Positions 25,272 through 33,739 of a DNA stretch of 64,000 nucleotides are shown in pieces. Origin of the DNA: Hymenobacter norwichensis DSM 15439 (GTDB taxonomy: Bacteria > Bacteroidota > Bacteroidia > Cytophagales > Hymenobacteraceae); the NCBI RefSeq assembly GCF_000420705.1, contig NZ_ATVL01000006.1, positions 1,054,267 through 1,118,266 of the forward strand, written 5' to 3'. Both the position numbers and the translations under genes were made by a program. Below the pieces are notes generated by a model. It had not been told where the DNA came from. It saw only the letters and a list, made by a program, of their open reading frames with translations, and did not search any database. Each line of letters starts with the position of its first letter. Position 1 is the first letter of the stretch.

Positions 25272-26507
25272 ATGCAGATTCCGCTTACGCCCCTGGTCGT
25301 TGTTCTGTTTGCGGTAATTACCCAAGCCGTGTTTGCTGCCGGGCTGCTCTGGCTAACCCGCGCCAACCAACTGCCCAACCGGTTTCTGGCGCTGCTCATG
25401 CTGGCTATTGCGCTGTGGCTGCTCGATGGGTTCTTTCGGGTAGCCAACATTTATGCTCAAGACCCTAACTGGTATTTCGCGCCCATCTACTACTCGTTGG
25501 CGTTCGGGCCGCTGCTGTATTTCTACGTCCGCAGCCTCGTCAACCACGATTTTCGGTGGCAGCTACAATACTGGTGGCACTTCGTGCCGGTATTGGTGCA
25601 GGCAGCGCTGTATGCGTGGCTGCGCCTCCAAGACTACGAGGCCCGCAACTGGTTTTGGCAGCAGGTGCACCGGCCTTATACCTACCGCCTGGAGTTCATC
25701 GGTACCTGGGTTTCACTTACGGTGTACTTGGCTTTGAGCTTGCGGCGGCTGCGGGAGTACCGCCGCTGGCTGCTCAACAACTTCTCGGAGGTGTCGCGGC
25801 TGCGGCTGCTGTGGCTGCGCACCCTGCTGATACTGGTGGGCATAGTAAGCGCACAATGGCTGCTGGAGTTGGTGCTGCGCGAGTTTTTTCAGCTGTATTA
25901 CCGCTTCGATTACTCGACGGAATTGCTGGGGGTAGTGGTATTTCTGATTGGGGTGGTAGGGCTGCGGCAAGCTGATATGCAGGCCGTGCGCTTCGAGCCC
26001 GAAGAAGTTACTGCTGCTGTTGCTGCCGCGGTGCCCGTAGCCGCTCCCGGGGCCGCCACTCCCGCGCCACCCTCCAGTATAGCAGTGCCTTTCCCAGAAG
26101 TGTATGCCACCGAGGAGCTACCTACTGCGCTGTCCGTGCGCGAAGCTGTGCCTGCCGCAACTGCCCCGGCAGACCCGGCTGTGGTGGAGCGGATACGGCG
26201 GGCGCTGGAAGACGAGCAACTTTACTTGAATCCCACGCTTACGTTGGCCGAGTTGTCGGCGCACACGAGCTTGGCGCCGCGCCTGATTTCGTTCACCGTC
26301 AACACAGGCTTCAAGCAGAGCTTCAACGATTTGGTGAACGGCTACCGGGTGGCGGAAGTGAAACGCCGCCTCGCCACCTCCGACGCCCAGCGCCTGACTT
26401 TGCTCGGCATTGCCCTTGAAAGCGGCTTCAACTCCAAAACCACCTTCAACCGCATCTTCAAGCAGTTCACCGGCGTCGCCCCGCGGGACTATAGAGCAAC
26501 TGAGTAG
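25272..26507 (+). CDS. membrane-anchored AraC-family regulator
   Basis: A 411-residue protein. Seven hydrophobic helices fill about residues 8-240, then a Pro/Ala-rich linker of low complexity (about 245-300), then an AraC helix-turn-helix domain (about 305-410) with LTLAELSAHTSLAPRLIS and IALESGFNSKTTFNRIFKQ, and T-G-V-A-P-R-D-Y-R. This 7TM-HTH design is common in Bacteroidota and implies a DNA-binding protein tethered to the inner membrane that senses an unknown membrane or periplasmic cue. The downstream exported-protein gene at 26673 is a candidate target. Confidence 0.9.
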   Translation: MQIPLTPLVVVLFAVITQAVFAAGLLWLTRANQLPNRFLALLMLAIALWLLDGFFRVANIYAQDPNWYFAPIYYSLAFGPLLYFYVRSLVNHDFRWQLQYWWHFVPVLVQAALYAWLRLQDYEARNWFWQQVHRPYTYRLEFIGTWVSLTVYLALSLRRLREYRRWLLNNFSEVSRLRLLWLRTLLILVGIVSAQWLLELVLREFFQLYYRFDYSTELLGVVVFLIGVVGLRQADMQAVRFEPEEVTAAVAAAVPVAAPGAATPAPPSSIAVPFPEVYATEELPTALSVREAVPAATAPADPAVVERIRRALEDEQLYLNPTLTLAELSAHTSLAPRLISFTVNTGFKQSFNDLVNGYRVAEVKRRLATSDAQRLTLLGIALESGFNSKTTFNRIFKQFTGVAPRDYRATE

Positions 26508-26672
26508 CGGAGCAAATGAGTAATTGTTCTGATTGGTCGGTTCAGTCAGATTGGTCAGTACGATTACTCTAAAGCGCCCATATCATGATGTGGGGCGTCC
26601 CAATGGCGGATTCGGGGCGTTTGGGGTGTTTTGGACGGCCACCTTTGGGTCATACTTCAACCCGGTATGGCC

Positions 26673-27191
26673 ATGAAAACACTTCTGCTATTTGCCACTC
26701 TGGTGGCAACCCCCGTTGCCCTGGTGCGGGCCCAAACTACCTCTGCCCCCTGGACCGACCACAGCCGGGTGCTGCCCGACAAGCTGCGGCAGGTGCCCGT
26801 TGGCATCACACTCTGGCACACGCCCAACCCGGTGTATCCGGAGCCTAACCCCGAGCAGCCAGGAGGCTACGTGTGGAAGCACAGCACTACGGTGCGCTCA
26901 GAAGTGGGGGAGCTGGAGGTAGTGGAGTGCGGCAGCTTTATCTGGTACAGCGCCGAAGGCTGGAAAGCCAATATGCACGAAACCCCTGCCGAATTTGCCG
27001 AGCTCTTCAACTGCCCCGGCGCTCTGCTCCGCGCTGGCCAGCCCTACACCTTCCAGAAAAACTACCGCTTCGCCGACAACGCCCAACGCCTCTACGGCGG
27101 GGATGCCCTCTGGTACATCTTGGCCAAAGACAAGGCCGGCAAACTGTACAAAGGCTTCGGTCTCATCGAAACCGAAGCCAAAGTGAAATAA
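26673..27191 (+). CDS. exported hypothetical protein
   Basis: Not recognised. A 172-residue protein from the ATG at 26673 (a second ATG two codons upstream at 26667 is equivalent). Signal peptide MKTLLLFATLVATPVALVRAQ. The mature part is beta-rich with conserved-looking aromatic turns (WYSAEGWKANMHETPAEF and LFNCPGALLRAGQPYTF), ending in a charged strand. A single periplasmic domain. It follows the membrane AraC gene on the same strand by about 160 bp. Confidence 0.7.
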   Translation: MKTLLLFATLVATPVALVRAQTTSAPWTDHSRVLPDKLRQVPVGITLWHTPNPVYPEPNPEQPGGYVWKHSTTVRSEVGELEVVECGSFIWYSAEGWKANMHETPAEFAELFNCPGALLRAGQPYTFQKNYRFADNAQRLYGGDALWYILAKDKAGKLYKGFGLIETEAKVK

Positions 27192-27288
27192 GGAAGTGGC
27201 AGCTAAGCAGGTAGATAGGTGACAGATGTCAACCCTATTATACTCTGCCTGAGACCTACTTGCTCCCCTGTAACCTCAAATCAACGCC

Positions 27289-27846
27289 ATGAAAATCATC
27301 CTTGCTTTCTTGCTGTTCCTAACGCTGGCCGCCGCGCAGCCAGCGCCCACCACTTACCAAGCTACCGCCACCACCAGCCGCCTCACCTGGACCGGCCACG
27401 CCGAAGCCGGCACCTGGGCTCCCACCGGCACCGTACAGCTCCTTCGCGGCGCCCTCATCTACGATGGCCGCACCCTGCGCAACGGCCGCTTCGAGTTCGA
27501 TATGAGTACCATTCGGCATGAAGACGCCAAACTAACCGAGCACTTGCAGGGCGAAGATTTCTTTGATGCCAAGAAGTACCCCACCGCCGTATTTGTGCTA
27601 CGTGAGGTGCGCGGCGGCACGGCTACCGGCCAACTCACGCTCAAGGGCATCACTAAGCCGGTGCAGTTCCCTGTGGTATTCGAGCAGCTACCCAATAACC
27701 GGTTGCGCTTGGCAGGCACCGCCACCATCGACCGTACGCAGTTTGGGGTGAATTATAATTCCAGTAGCTTCTTCCAGAACCTCGGTTCCTACGCTATCCG
27801 CAACAACTTTCAGCTGGCTTTCTCTTTGGAGGTAGTGAAGCTATGA
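27289..27846 (+). CDS. YceI-family periplasmic lipid-binding protein
   Basis: A 185-residue exported protein. Signal peptide MKIILAFLLFLTLAAAQP. The YceI lipocalin-like barrel follows: SRLTWTGHAEAGTW at about 28-40, GRFEFDMSTI near 66, HLQGEDFFDAKKYPTAVF near 83-100, GQLTLKGITKPVQFPV near 112-127, and IDRTQFGVNYNSS near 147-159. Family members bind isoprenoids or fatty amides in the periplasm; the exact ligand is unknown. It is followed after 170 bp by the first small helical paralogue. Confidence 0.93.
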   Translation: MKIILAFLLFLTLAAAQPAPTTYQATATTSRLTWTGHAEAGTWAPTGTVQLLRGALIYDGRTLRNGRFEFDMSTIRHEDAKLTEHLQGEDFFDAKKYPTAVFVLREVRGGTATGQLTLKGITKPVQFPVVFEQLPNNRLRLAGTATIDRTQFGVNYNSSSFFQNLGSYAIRNNFQLAFSLEVVKL

Positions 27847-28016
27847 GCCAGTGGGTTGCCTTTGTGCGTGCGCGACCAAGCAACAGTTTGCCACCACCGG
27901 CGCGGGTAGTCCGTTTCAGGTTAGTGGGTGGTGCCCTTGCTAGCTCTGGCAACGCCAGCCGGCTCGCTGGCGTACAGCCAGGTAGCTTTCCCGTTGTTTC
28001 CCAAACTTCCTGTACC

Positions 28017-28358
28017 ATGAACCATAACGATCATATCGACCAAACCGTCCGCAATATGTACCACGCTTTCGAGCACCCCGGCACGCATCCCCTCGACTCC
28101 GGCCTTACCGCCATCGATGGCTGGATTACGTCACTCGACGGTATAGGGGGCTCGGCGCTAGCAGGGATACAAAGCGGATTGCGCACGCTACGAGGCCACA
28201 TAGAGCGTGGCGACCGTCCGGCTGTTGCGGCTTCGCTTCAACAGCTCGGCCAGGAAACCTCAGTTATTGCTCGCGACCTACGCGGCGGCGACGGTGACCA
28301 TCTGCGCCATCTGGGCCAGGCCCTGATAGTGGCTTCCGGCAATCTGAAGGCATCATAG
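28017..28358 (+). CDS. small helical protein, paralogue of 28602-28934
   Basis: A 113-residue cytoplasmic protein, unknown family. The ATG at 28017 gives a compact start (MNHNDHIDQTVRNMYHAF); a longer frame from 27843 lacks a plausible N-terminus. The core from GWITSLDGIGGSALAGIQ to VAASLQQLGQETSVIARDL aligns with the next gene's SWISTLNGAGSPALSAIA to ISQSLQTLGEHTTKAA, so the two are tandem duplicates. The predicted structure is two or three amphipathic helices. It has its own terminator (28410-28439). Confidence 0.72.
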   Translation: MNHNDHIDQTVRNMYHAFEHPGTHPLDSGLTAIDGWITSLDGIGGSALAGIQSGLRTLRGHIERGDRPAVAASLQQLGQETSVIARDLRGGDGDHLRHLGQALIVASGNLKAS

Positions 28359-28409
28359 GGAAAAGATGTTATTTTTCTGCTACTAAATAAGTAGTGTATA
28401 AGATTTGGG

Positions 28410-28439
28410 CTGGCTGGCTTCCGTACGGAGGCCAGCCAG
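28410..28439 (+). terminator. intrinsic terminator after the first small helical gene
   Basis: 14-bp stem with one G-T pair (ctggctggcttccg / cggaggccagccag) around a tight centre, followed by ttctttttc. Confidence 0.7.
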
Positions 28440-28575
28440 TTCTTTTTCAAGCAGACTACAGTCCAGCAGGAGCAGTTATTTGCCATACCCGCGCGCAAGC
28501 AATATGTTTTCAAATGGCTTGTTTAAATAATTGATAATCAACATTAATGACTTAGCAGAGTAGTAGAGGTAGTCA

Positions 28576-28583
28576 TATCTTTC
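28576..28583 (+). promoter_or_regulatory. candidate -7 box TATCTTTC of the second small helical gene
   Basis: Seven of eight bases of TAnnTTTG match, with a TTAG 20 nt upstream in the -33 position (28552-28555). Start codon at 28602. Confidence 0.4.
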
Positions 28584-28601
28584 CAACCAAACCACAATAC
28601 C

Positions 28602-28934
28602 ATGTCAGATTCATCCACTACCCAACTCGACGCTACTATTCAAGCCCTCAGCGGCGGTCTTAGCGGTGCTGCTCCTGCTGCTAGCGGCAACATTACCAGT
28701 TGGATTTCCACGCTGAACGGTGCCGGTAGCCCCGCCCTCAGCGCCATTGCTTCCGAGCTAGAAAACCTGCAAACTGCCATCAGCAGCGGCGACGGTTCCC
28801 AAATCAGCCAGTCGTTGCAAACGCTGGGCGAGCATACCACCAAGGCTGCCGCTAGCGCTACCCCCGATGCCAGCGCCAAACTCGAGCAGCTCGGCCAAAC
28901 GCTTAGCTCGGCAGCCACTTCGCTGAAAGGCTAA
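28602..28934 (+). CDS. small helical protein, Ser/Ala-rich paralogue of 28017-28358
   Basis: A 110-residue cytoplasmic protein of unknown function, rich in Ser, Ala, Gly and Gln. It shares the helical core with the preceding gene (see 28017-28358): W-I-S-T-L-N-G, A-L-S-A-I-A-S-E-L, I-S-S-G-D, S-L-Q-T-L-G-E-H-T. The Ala/Ser-rich segments have a heptad-like look and may form a helical bundle. It has separate promoter and terminator elements, so it is expressed apart from its paralogue. Confidence 0.75.
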   Translation: MSDSSTTQLDATIQALSGGLSGAAPAASGNITSWISTLNGAGSPALSAIASELENLQTAISSGDGSQISQSLQTLGEHTTKAAASATPDASAKLEQLGQTLSSAATSLKG

Positions 28935-28953
28935 GTAGTAGCTCCCGCTTACC

Positions 28954-28990
28954 AAAAAAGGCTCCCCCAGCAATTGGGGGAGCCTTTTTT
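28954..28990. terminator. bidirectional terminator, 16-bp perfect stem
   Basis: Arms 28954-28969 and 28975-28990 are exact reverse complements (G/C-rich core with A and T runs on either side), 5-nt loop. It ends both the + strand small helical gene and the - strand gamma-glutamyltransferase. Confidence 0.9.
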
Positions 28991-29009
28991 ATTGAAAATC
29001 TGATGTCTA

Positions 29010-30743
29010 CTAGTATCCCGCGGCCTGGTCGTCGCCGCGCGGGTCGGCGCCGCCTTCCAGCTTGCCGTCGGGCAGCACCCGAATCACATCTACGCGGCCC
29101 CAGGTACTACGCGGGTGCAGCGTGTAGCCGCGGGCCCGGAGAGTATCTTGCGCGACCGGTAGCAGAGCACCTTCTTCTACCTCAATCTGGTCGGGGAGCC
29201 ACTGGTGGTGCAGGCGTGGCGCAGCCACCGCCTGCTGGGCATTCATGCCGTACTCGAAGATGTTGAGGCTGGCTTGCAACACACTGGTAATGATGGTGGA
29301 ACCGCCCGGCGTGCCTACTACTAAAGCTAGTTTGCCTTTGCGCGTGAAGATGGTAGGCGTCATCGAGGATAGCATGCGCTTGCCGGGCGCAATGGCATTG
29401 GCGGAGCCGCCTACCAACCCATAGGCGTTGGGCGTGCCAGGCTTGCTGCTGAAATCGTCCATCTCATTGTTGAGCAGAAAGCCCGCCCCCGCCACCACTA
29501 CCTTACTGCCATAGGCGCCATTGAGAGTGGTGGTGCAACTCACCGCATTGCCAGCGGCATCCACAATATTATAATGCGTGGTCTGGTCTGATTCGTAGGC
29601 GGGTAGGCCGGCGCCGGCCGTTACCTGGGCGCTGGGCGTGGCGCGGTGCGGGAGGGTGGAGGCCATGCGCTGCTTGTTGTAGGGCTTATCGAGCAGTTGC
29701 GCTACTGGCACCTTCCCAAAATCCGGGTCGCCGAGGTAAGTGGCGCGGTCGGCGTACACGCGCCGCTGGGCTTCCGTTATCCAGTGTGTAGCCTGCGGCG
29801 AGTGCCAGCCCGCCTTGCCCAGGTTATAGGGCTCCAGCATTTCCAGCATTTGTAGCAGTGCTACCCCACCTGAGCTGGGCGGCGGAAATGCCAGCACATC
29901 GTAGCCGTGATACTGCCCGTGCAGGGGAGTGCGCCACCGGGGCTGGTAGCCGGCTAGGTCTTGCTTGGTAATGATGCCTTTGCCGCGCTGCATTTCCGCC
30001 ACAATAAGGTCGGCAGTTTGGCCTTCGTAAAAACCCGCCGCGCCCTGGTCCCGGATGCGGCCAAGCGTAGCGGCTAGCTCAGGGTAAACAATAGTTTCGC
30101 CGGCCCGCCAAGTGGTTGGCTTCAAATAAGCACTGCGCGGGTTGAGCTTCGCAAAAGCGTCTTGCTGACTGTTCAATCCTGCGGCTTCCTTTTTCGTCAA
30201 TAGCAAGCCCTTCGCCGCCAGGTCCACAGCGGGCTGTACTACTAGCTTCCAGGGTAGTTTGCCCAGCTTGCGGTGCAGTTCCTCCATGCCGGCCACGGTA
30301 CCCGGCACGCCGGCTGCCAAGTGCCCCAGCGTGCTCAAGTCGGGTAGTACGTTGCCTTGCTTGTCGAGGTACATGTCGCGGGTGGCGGCGGCGGGGGCCG
30401 TTTCGCGGAAGTCCAGGGCGCCTTCAGTGCCATTGGCGGCGCGGTACAGCAAAAAGCCCCCGCCCCCAATGTTGCCGGCCGCGGGCAACGCCACTGCCAA
30501 GGCAAACTGCACCGCCACGGCCGCGTCGTAGGCGTTGCCGCCTTTCCGCAGAATGTCTACTCCAATGCGCGTAGCCTCCGGATGCGCTGACACGACCATG
30601 GCGGAGTTAGCCACAACGGGAATTGCCGCCGGGATGGGCGCAGCCAGTACAGGGGCACTGGTAATAGCGCCAGATGAGGGTTGGCTGGGGCTACAGGCTG
30701 GCAGCAAACCAGCGAAAGTCAGAAGAAGAAGAAGGCGGGACAC
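29010..30743 (-). CDS. ggt: gamma-glutamyltransferase
   Basis: A 577-residue precursor, GTG start. N-terminal lipobox-like GLLPACSPS (C17) suggests a lipoprotein on the periplasmic side. The Ntn-hydrolase core is complete: HPEATRIGVDILRKGGNAYDA near 54-74, then the autocleavage site before T388 in QTTHYNIVD, which becomes the N-terminus of the small subunit and the nucleophile; then SCTTTLNGAYGS and MLSSMTPTIF (substrate loop, S459-S460) and GTPGGSTIITS. It cleaves glutathione or gamma-glutamyl peptides. It ends at the shared 28954-28990 terminator. Confidence 0.93.
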   Translation of the reverse strand: MSRLLLLLTFAGLLPACSPSQPSSGAITSAPVLAAPIPAAIPVVANSAMVVSAHPEATRIGVDILRKGGNAYDAAVAVQFALAVALPAAGNIGGGGFLLYRAANGTEGALDFRETAPAAATRDMYLDKQGNVLPDLSTLGHLAAGVPGTVAGMEELHRKLGKLPWKLVVQPAVDLAAKGLLLTKKEAAGLNSQQDAFAKLNPRSAYLKPTTWRAGETIVYPELAATLGRIRDQGAAGFYEGQTADLIVAEMQRGKGIITKQDLAGYQPRWRTPLHGQYHGYDVLAFPPPSSGGVALLQMLEMLEPYNLGKAGWHSPQATHWITEAQRRVYADRATYLGDPDFGKVPVAQLLDKPYNKQRMASTLPHRATPSAQVTAGAGLPAYESDQTTHYNIVDAAGNAVSCTTTLNGAYGSKVVVAGAGFLLNNEMDDFSSKPGTPNAYGLVGGSANAIAPGKRMLSSMTPTIFTRKGKLALVVGTPGGSTIITSVLQASLNIFEYGMNAQQAVAAPRLHHQWLPDQIEVEEGALLPVAQDTLRARGYTLHPRSTWGRVDVIRVLPDGKLEGGADPRGDDQAAGY

Positions 30744-30875
30744 GGGCTGAAGCGAATGGCGGGAAATAAAGGCAACAAACTACATATAAAATAAGGTATT
30801 CAGCCGAGTAATACCAGCATATAACCTATCATGTACTGGCTGCTACTGGGCATTCTGCGTAGGCTGGTGTTCAGC

Positions 30876-30908
30876 TTGCCCGAACGTTCGTATACCTTCC
30901 TATCTTTC
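30876..30908 (+). promoter_or_regulatory. candidate promoter of glgB
   Basis: TTG at 30876-30878, 22-nt spacer, TATCTTTC at 30901-30908 (one base off TAnnTTTG); start codon at 30934. The spacer holds the 10-bp palindrome cgaacgttcg (30881-30890), a possible regulator site. Confidence 0.45.
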
Positions 30909-30933
30909 CGGCTCACCCCTTACTCCCGCGCCC

Positions 30934-32982
30934 ATGGCTCCTGATATGCCTATCCCGGCTCTGAAAACGCCCCATCTTCCGCTGGTGCAGCAAGACCCCT
31001 GGCTCACCCCTTACGAGCCTACGCTGCGCCGCCGCCTAGCTCGCCTTACCCAGCGCCTCGATGAAATAAAGGCTGGCTGGGGGTCTCTAAGTAAGTTTGC
31101 GAGCTTCCATCAGCAGATGGGTATGAACTACGACTCGCGCCGCCGCGGCTTCTGGTTCCGGGAGTGGGCCCCCGCCGCGCAGGCGCTTTCTCTTATCGGC
31201 GACTTCAATAACTGGGACCGGCAGACTACCCCACTGACGCGCAACGAAAACGGCGTGTGGGAGGTATTTTTGCCCGATAAAGAGTACAAAGACCGGCTCA
31301 CGCATGGCAGCCGATTTAAGGTGCACGTGCAAACCGCGCACGGCGCTAAAGACCGGCTGCCGGCTACTTTGCACCGCGCCGTGCAGGACGAGCACACCCA
31401 CGACTTCGCCGGCCAGCTTTGGCGGCCCGAAACGCCTTTTGTTTGGACCGACCAGAAGTTCCGCATCAGCAATTCGGTGAAAGAGCCGCTGATTTATGAG
31501 GCCCACGTAGGCATGGCCACCGAGGAATGGCGCGTGGGTACCTACCGCGAGTTTGCCGACAACGTGCTGCCCCGGATTCAGGCAGGCGGGTATAACTGCG
31601 TGCAGCTCATGGCGGTGATGGAGCACCCCTATTATGGCTCGTTCGGCTACCACGTGGCCAATTTCTTCGCGGCCAGTTCGCGCTTTGGTACGCCCGAAGA
31701 CCTGAAATATCTAATCAATGAAGCTCACTTGCGTGGTATTGCCGTCCTGCTGGACATCGTGCATTCGCACGCCGTAAAAAACGAGGCCGAAGGCTTAGCT
31801 GACTTCGACGGTTCTGGCAACCAGTACTTCCACGCTGGCCCGCGCGGCAACCATCCCGGCTGGGATTCCAAACTCTTCAACTATGGCAAGCCCGAAGTAC
31901 AGTGCTTTCTACTCAGCAACTTGCGCTACTGGCTGGAAGAGTACCACTTCGACGGTTTTCGTTTCGACGGGGTGACCAGCATGCTCTACCATCACCATGG
32001 CGAGGGTGTGGCTTTTGTGAGTTACGAGCAATATTTTGGGCCCGAAGCCGATGAGGATGCCATTCTGTACATGCAGCTGGCTACCACGCTAGTGCACGAA
32101 ATCAAGAAAGGGGCCTTGCTGATTGCCGAGGACATGAGCGGCTTGCCCGGCCTGTGCCGACCCATTGCGGAGGGCGGTATCGGGTTCGACTACCGCTTGG
32201 GTATGGGCATTCCCGACTACTGGATTAAGCTGCTCAAGCACACCCCCGACGAAGCCTGGAACCTGCACGACTTATGGCACGTGCTGACCAACCGGCGGGC
32301 CGGCGAAAAAACGGTAGCTTACGCCGAAAGCCACGATCAAGCCCTGGTAGGTGATAAAACCCTTTCGCACTGGCTGCTCGACCGGGCCATCTACGAGCAC
32401 ATGCAAGCCGCCGACCCCGACCCGATTGCGGAACGGGGCATAGCCCTGCACAAGCTAATTCGGCTGCTCACATTGAGCTTAGGCGGCGAGGCGTACCTGA
32501 ACTTCATCGGCAACGAGTTCGGCCACCCTGAATGGGTGGATTTCCCGCGCGAAGGCAACGACTGGAGCTACCAGTTTGCCCGCCGCCAGTGGAGCCTTGC
32601 CAACAACCCCGACCTGAAGTTTCAGCAGCTTCTAGCTTTCGACCACGCCCAGCTGGCGCTGGCCCGTAAGCATCACTTGCTAGCTAGCTCGGCCGCCCAC
32701 CAACTCAACATCGACAGTACCAACCAGGTCCTTGTTTTCGAGCGGGGCGGCTTGCTGTTCGTCTTCAACTTCCACGTGTCGCGCAGTGTACCCGATTACC
32801 ACTTCTTCGTGCCTAAGGCTGGCCGCTACCGTGTCCTGCTCAGCACCGATGCCCCCGAATTTGGTGGCCACAACCGTATTGATACCTCACTCACCTACGA
32901 AACCTTCGAGGAGGAAGGTCTGGAAAAGCTCAGCCTCTACGTAACCAACCGCACGGCCTTGGTGCTCACGCGAGTAGGATGA
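30934..32982 (+). CDS. glgB: 1,4-alpha-glucan branching enzyme (eukaryote-like subtype)
   Basis: A 682-residue cytoplasmic enzyme that adds alpha-1,6 branches to glycogen. CBM48-like N-terminal domain at about 60-160 (FREWAPAAQALSLIGDFNNW), GH13 barrel about 185-570, C-terminal beta domain about 575-682. Catalytic residues: D345 (GFRFDG), E399 (LIAEDM), D468 (AESHDQ). The phrase YGSFGYHVANFFAASSRFG and the absence of an N1 domain place it with the eukaryote-type branching enzymes also found in Bacteroidota. The next genes on the two strands are a glycogen-synthase-like half protein and a GH31 enzyme, forming an alpha-glucan block. Confidence 0.95.
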   Translation: MAPDMPIPALKTPHLPLVQQDPWLTPYEPTLRRRLARLTQRLDEIKAGWGSLSKFASFHQQMGMNYDSRRRGFWFREWAPAAQALSLIGDFNNWDRQTTPLTRNENGVWEVFLPDKEYKDRLTHGSRFKVHVQTAHGAKDRLPATLHRAVQDEHTHDFAGQLWRPETPFVWTDQKFRISNSVKEPLIYEAHVGMATEEWRVGTYREFADNVLPRIQAGGYNCVQLMAVMEHPYYGSFGYHVANFFAASSRFGTPEDLKYLINEAHLRGIAVLLDIVHSHAVKNEAEGLADFDGSGNQYFHAGPRGNHPGWDSKLFNYGKPEVQCFLLSNLRYWLEEYHFDGFRFDGVTSMLYHHHGEGVAFVSYEQYFGPEADEDAILYMQLATTLVHEIKKGALLIAEDMSGLPGLCRPIAEGGIGFDYRLGMGIPDYWIKLLKHTPDEAWNLHDLWHVLTNRRAGEKTVAYAESHDQALVGDKTLSHWLLDRAIYEHMQAADPDPIAERGIALHKLIRLLTLSLGGEAYLNFIGNEFGHPEWVDFPREGNDWSYQFARRQWSLANNPDLKFQQLLAFDHAQLALARKHHLLASSAAHQLNIDSTNQVLVFERGGLLFVFNFHVSRSVPDYHFFVPKAGRYRVLLSTDAPEFGGHNRIDTSLTYETFEEEGLEKLSLYVTNRTALVLTRVG

Positions 32983-33013
32983 GGTGAGGTAGCGAACGGG
33001 TAAGTATAATGAG

Positions 33014-33072
33014 GTGGTGAGTTTAAGGTTCGATTGGCACTACTTGCGCAAGCCGAACCTTAAACTCACCAC
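33014..33072. terminator. bidirectional hairpin between glgB and DUF1905 gene
   Basis: 19-bp perfect stem (arms 33014-33032 and 33054-33072) with a 21-nt loop, between two convergent stop codons. There is no long T-run, so termination on both strands is likely but not assured. Confidence 0.6.
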
Positions 33073-33085
33073 TTTGCATATTTTC

Positions 33086-33559
33086 CTACTTAAGTTTCTT
33101 GCTGGCTTCGGCGCCTTCCAGCACTTCTGTGATGCGGCGGGCACGGGCGTCGGGCTTTTTGGCGCGCTCCACCCATTGCACGTACTCGCGGCGGTAGGGG
33201 TAGGCCAACTGGTCGAACTTGGCGCGGAGGCCGGCCCGGTCCAGGGCGCGGGCCAGGTCATCCGGTACAGTGAAGCTGGGCTCATCGGTGTCGGGGGCCA
33301 TGGTAACGTGTACCGAAAGCCCCCAGGTTTTGCCAATGGTGTTGCGCAACTGCTTGTTCACCAGCAATACGTGGTGGCCGTCTTCATCTAACGTTAGCGG
33401 CAGGCGGAATGGAAAGCCGTCGAGAGTGCCACGTACGTGCACCTGCCCGCGCTGCCCGAATACGTCTGGCACGTTGAAAGGCACAAAAAGAAACACGCCG
33501 CCATCCGTGGGATGCAGCTCCAACTCGGCATCAAAAACCTGTTCCTGAGAATCAGCCAT
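33086..33559 (-). CDS. DUF1905 / YdeI-type OmpD-associated domain protein
   Basis: A 157-residue cytoplasmic protein; the ATG at 33559 was taken because the longer frame adds an unlikely leader. Residues about 5-80 form the DUF1905 beta-domain (VFDAELELHP, FVPFNVPDVFGQRG, V-N-K-Q-L-R) and the C-terminus carries the YdeI/OmpD-associated helical region, with the family phrase FDQLAYPYRREYVQWVERAKKPDARARRI in which P-Y-R-R-E-Y and K-K-P are conserved. Function unknown; often found near stress genes. Confidence 0.85.
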   Translation of the reverse strand: MADSQEQVFDAELELHPTDGGVFLFVPFNVPDVFGQRGQVHVRGTLDGFPFRLPLTLDEDGHHVLLVNKQLRNTIGKTWGLSVHVTMAPDTDEPSFTVPDDLARALDRAGLRAKFDQLAYPYRREYVQWVERAKKPDARARRITEVLEGAEASKKLK

Positions 33560-33688
33560 AATAAATACAAGGTGTAAGGTGCGAAGCTTCACGCTCCGCA
33601 AAGGTAGTACCCTAGCGCGGGCCCGCAGGTACAGAAAAGACGGAGCATTCTTCGCCGCTATATTTCAAGCAAGACAAGCCACAAAAAA

Positions 33689-33716
33689 AGCAGCGCGGAA
33701 TGGGTTCCGCGCTGCT
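33689..33716 (-). terminator. intrinsic terminator of the glycogen-synthase-like half protein
   Basis: 12-bp perfect stem agcagcgcggaa/ttccgcgctgct, 4-nt loop, seven Ts on the minus strand, 24 bp after the stop at 33740. Confidence 0.85.
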
Positions 33717-33739
33717 TCTCCTCTTCGTCGAGTGGCTTG

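Noticed and set aside
33026..33036. tRNA-like ggttcga word
   Set aside because: It is part of the hairpin at 33014-33072; there is no cloverleaf around it.
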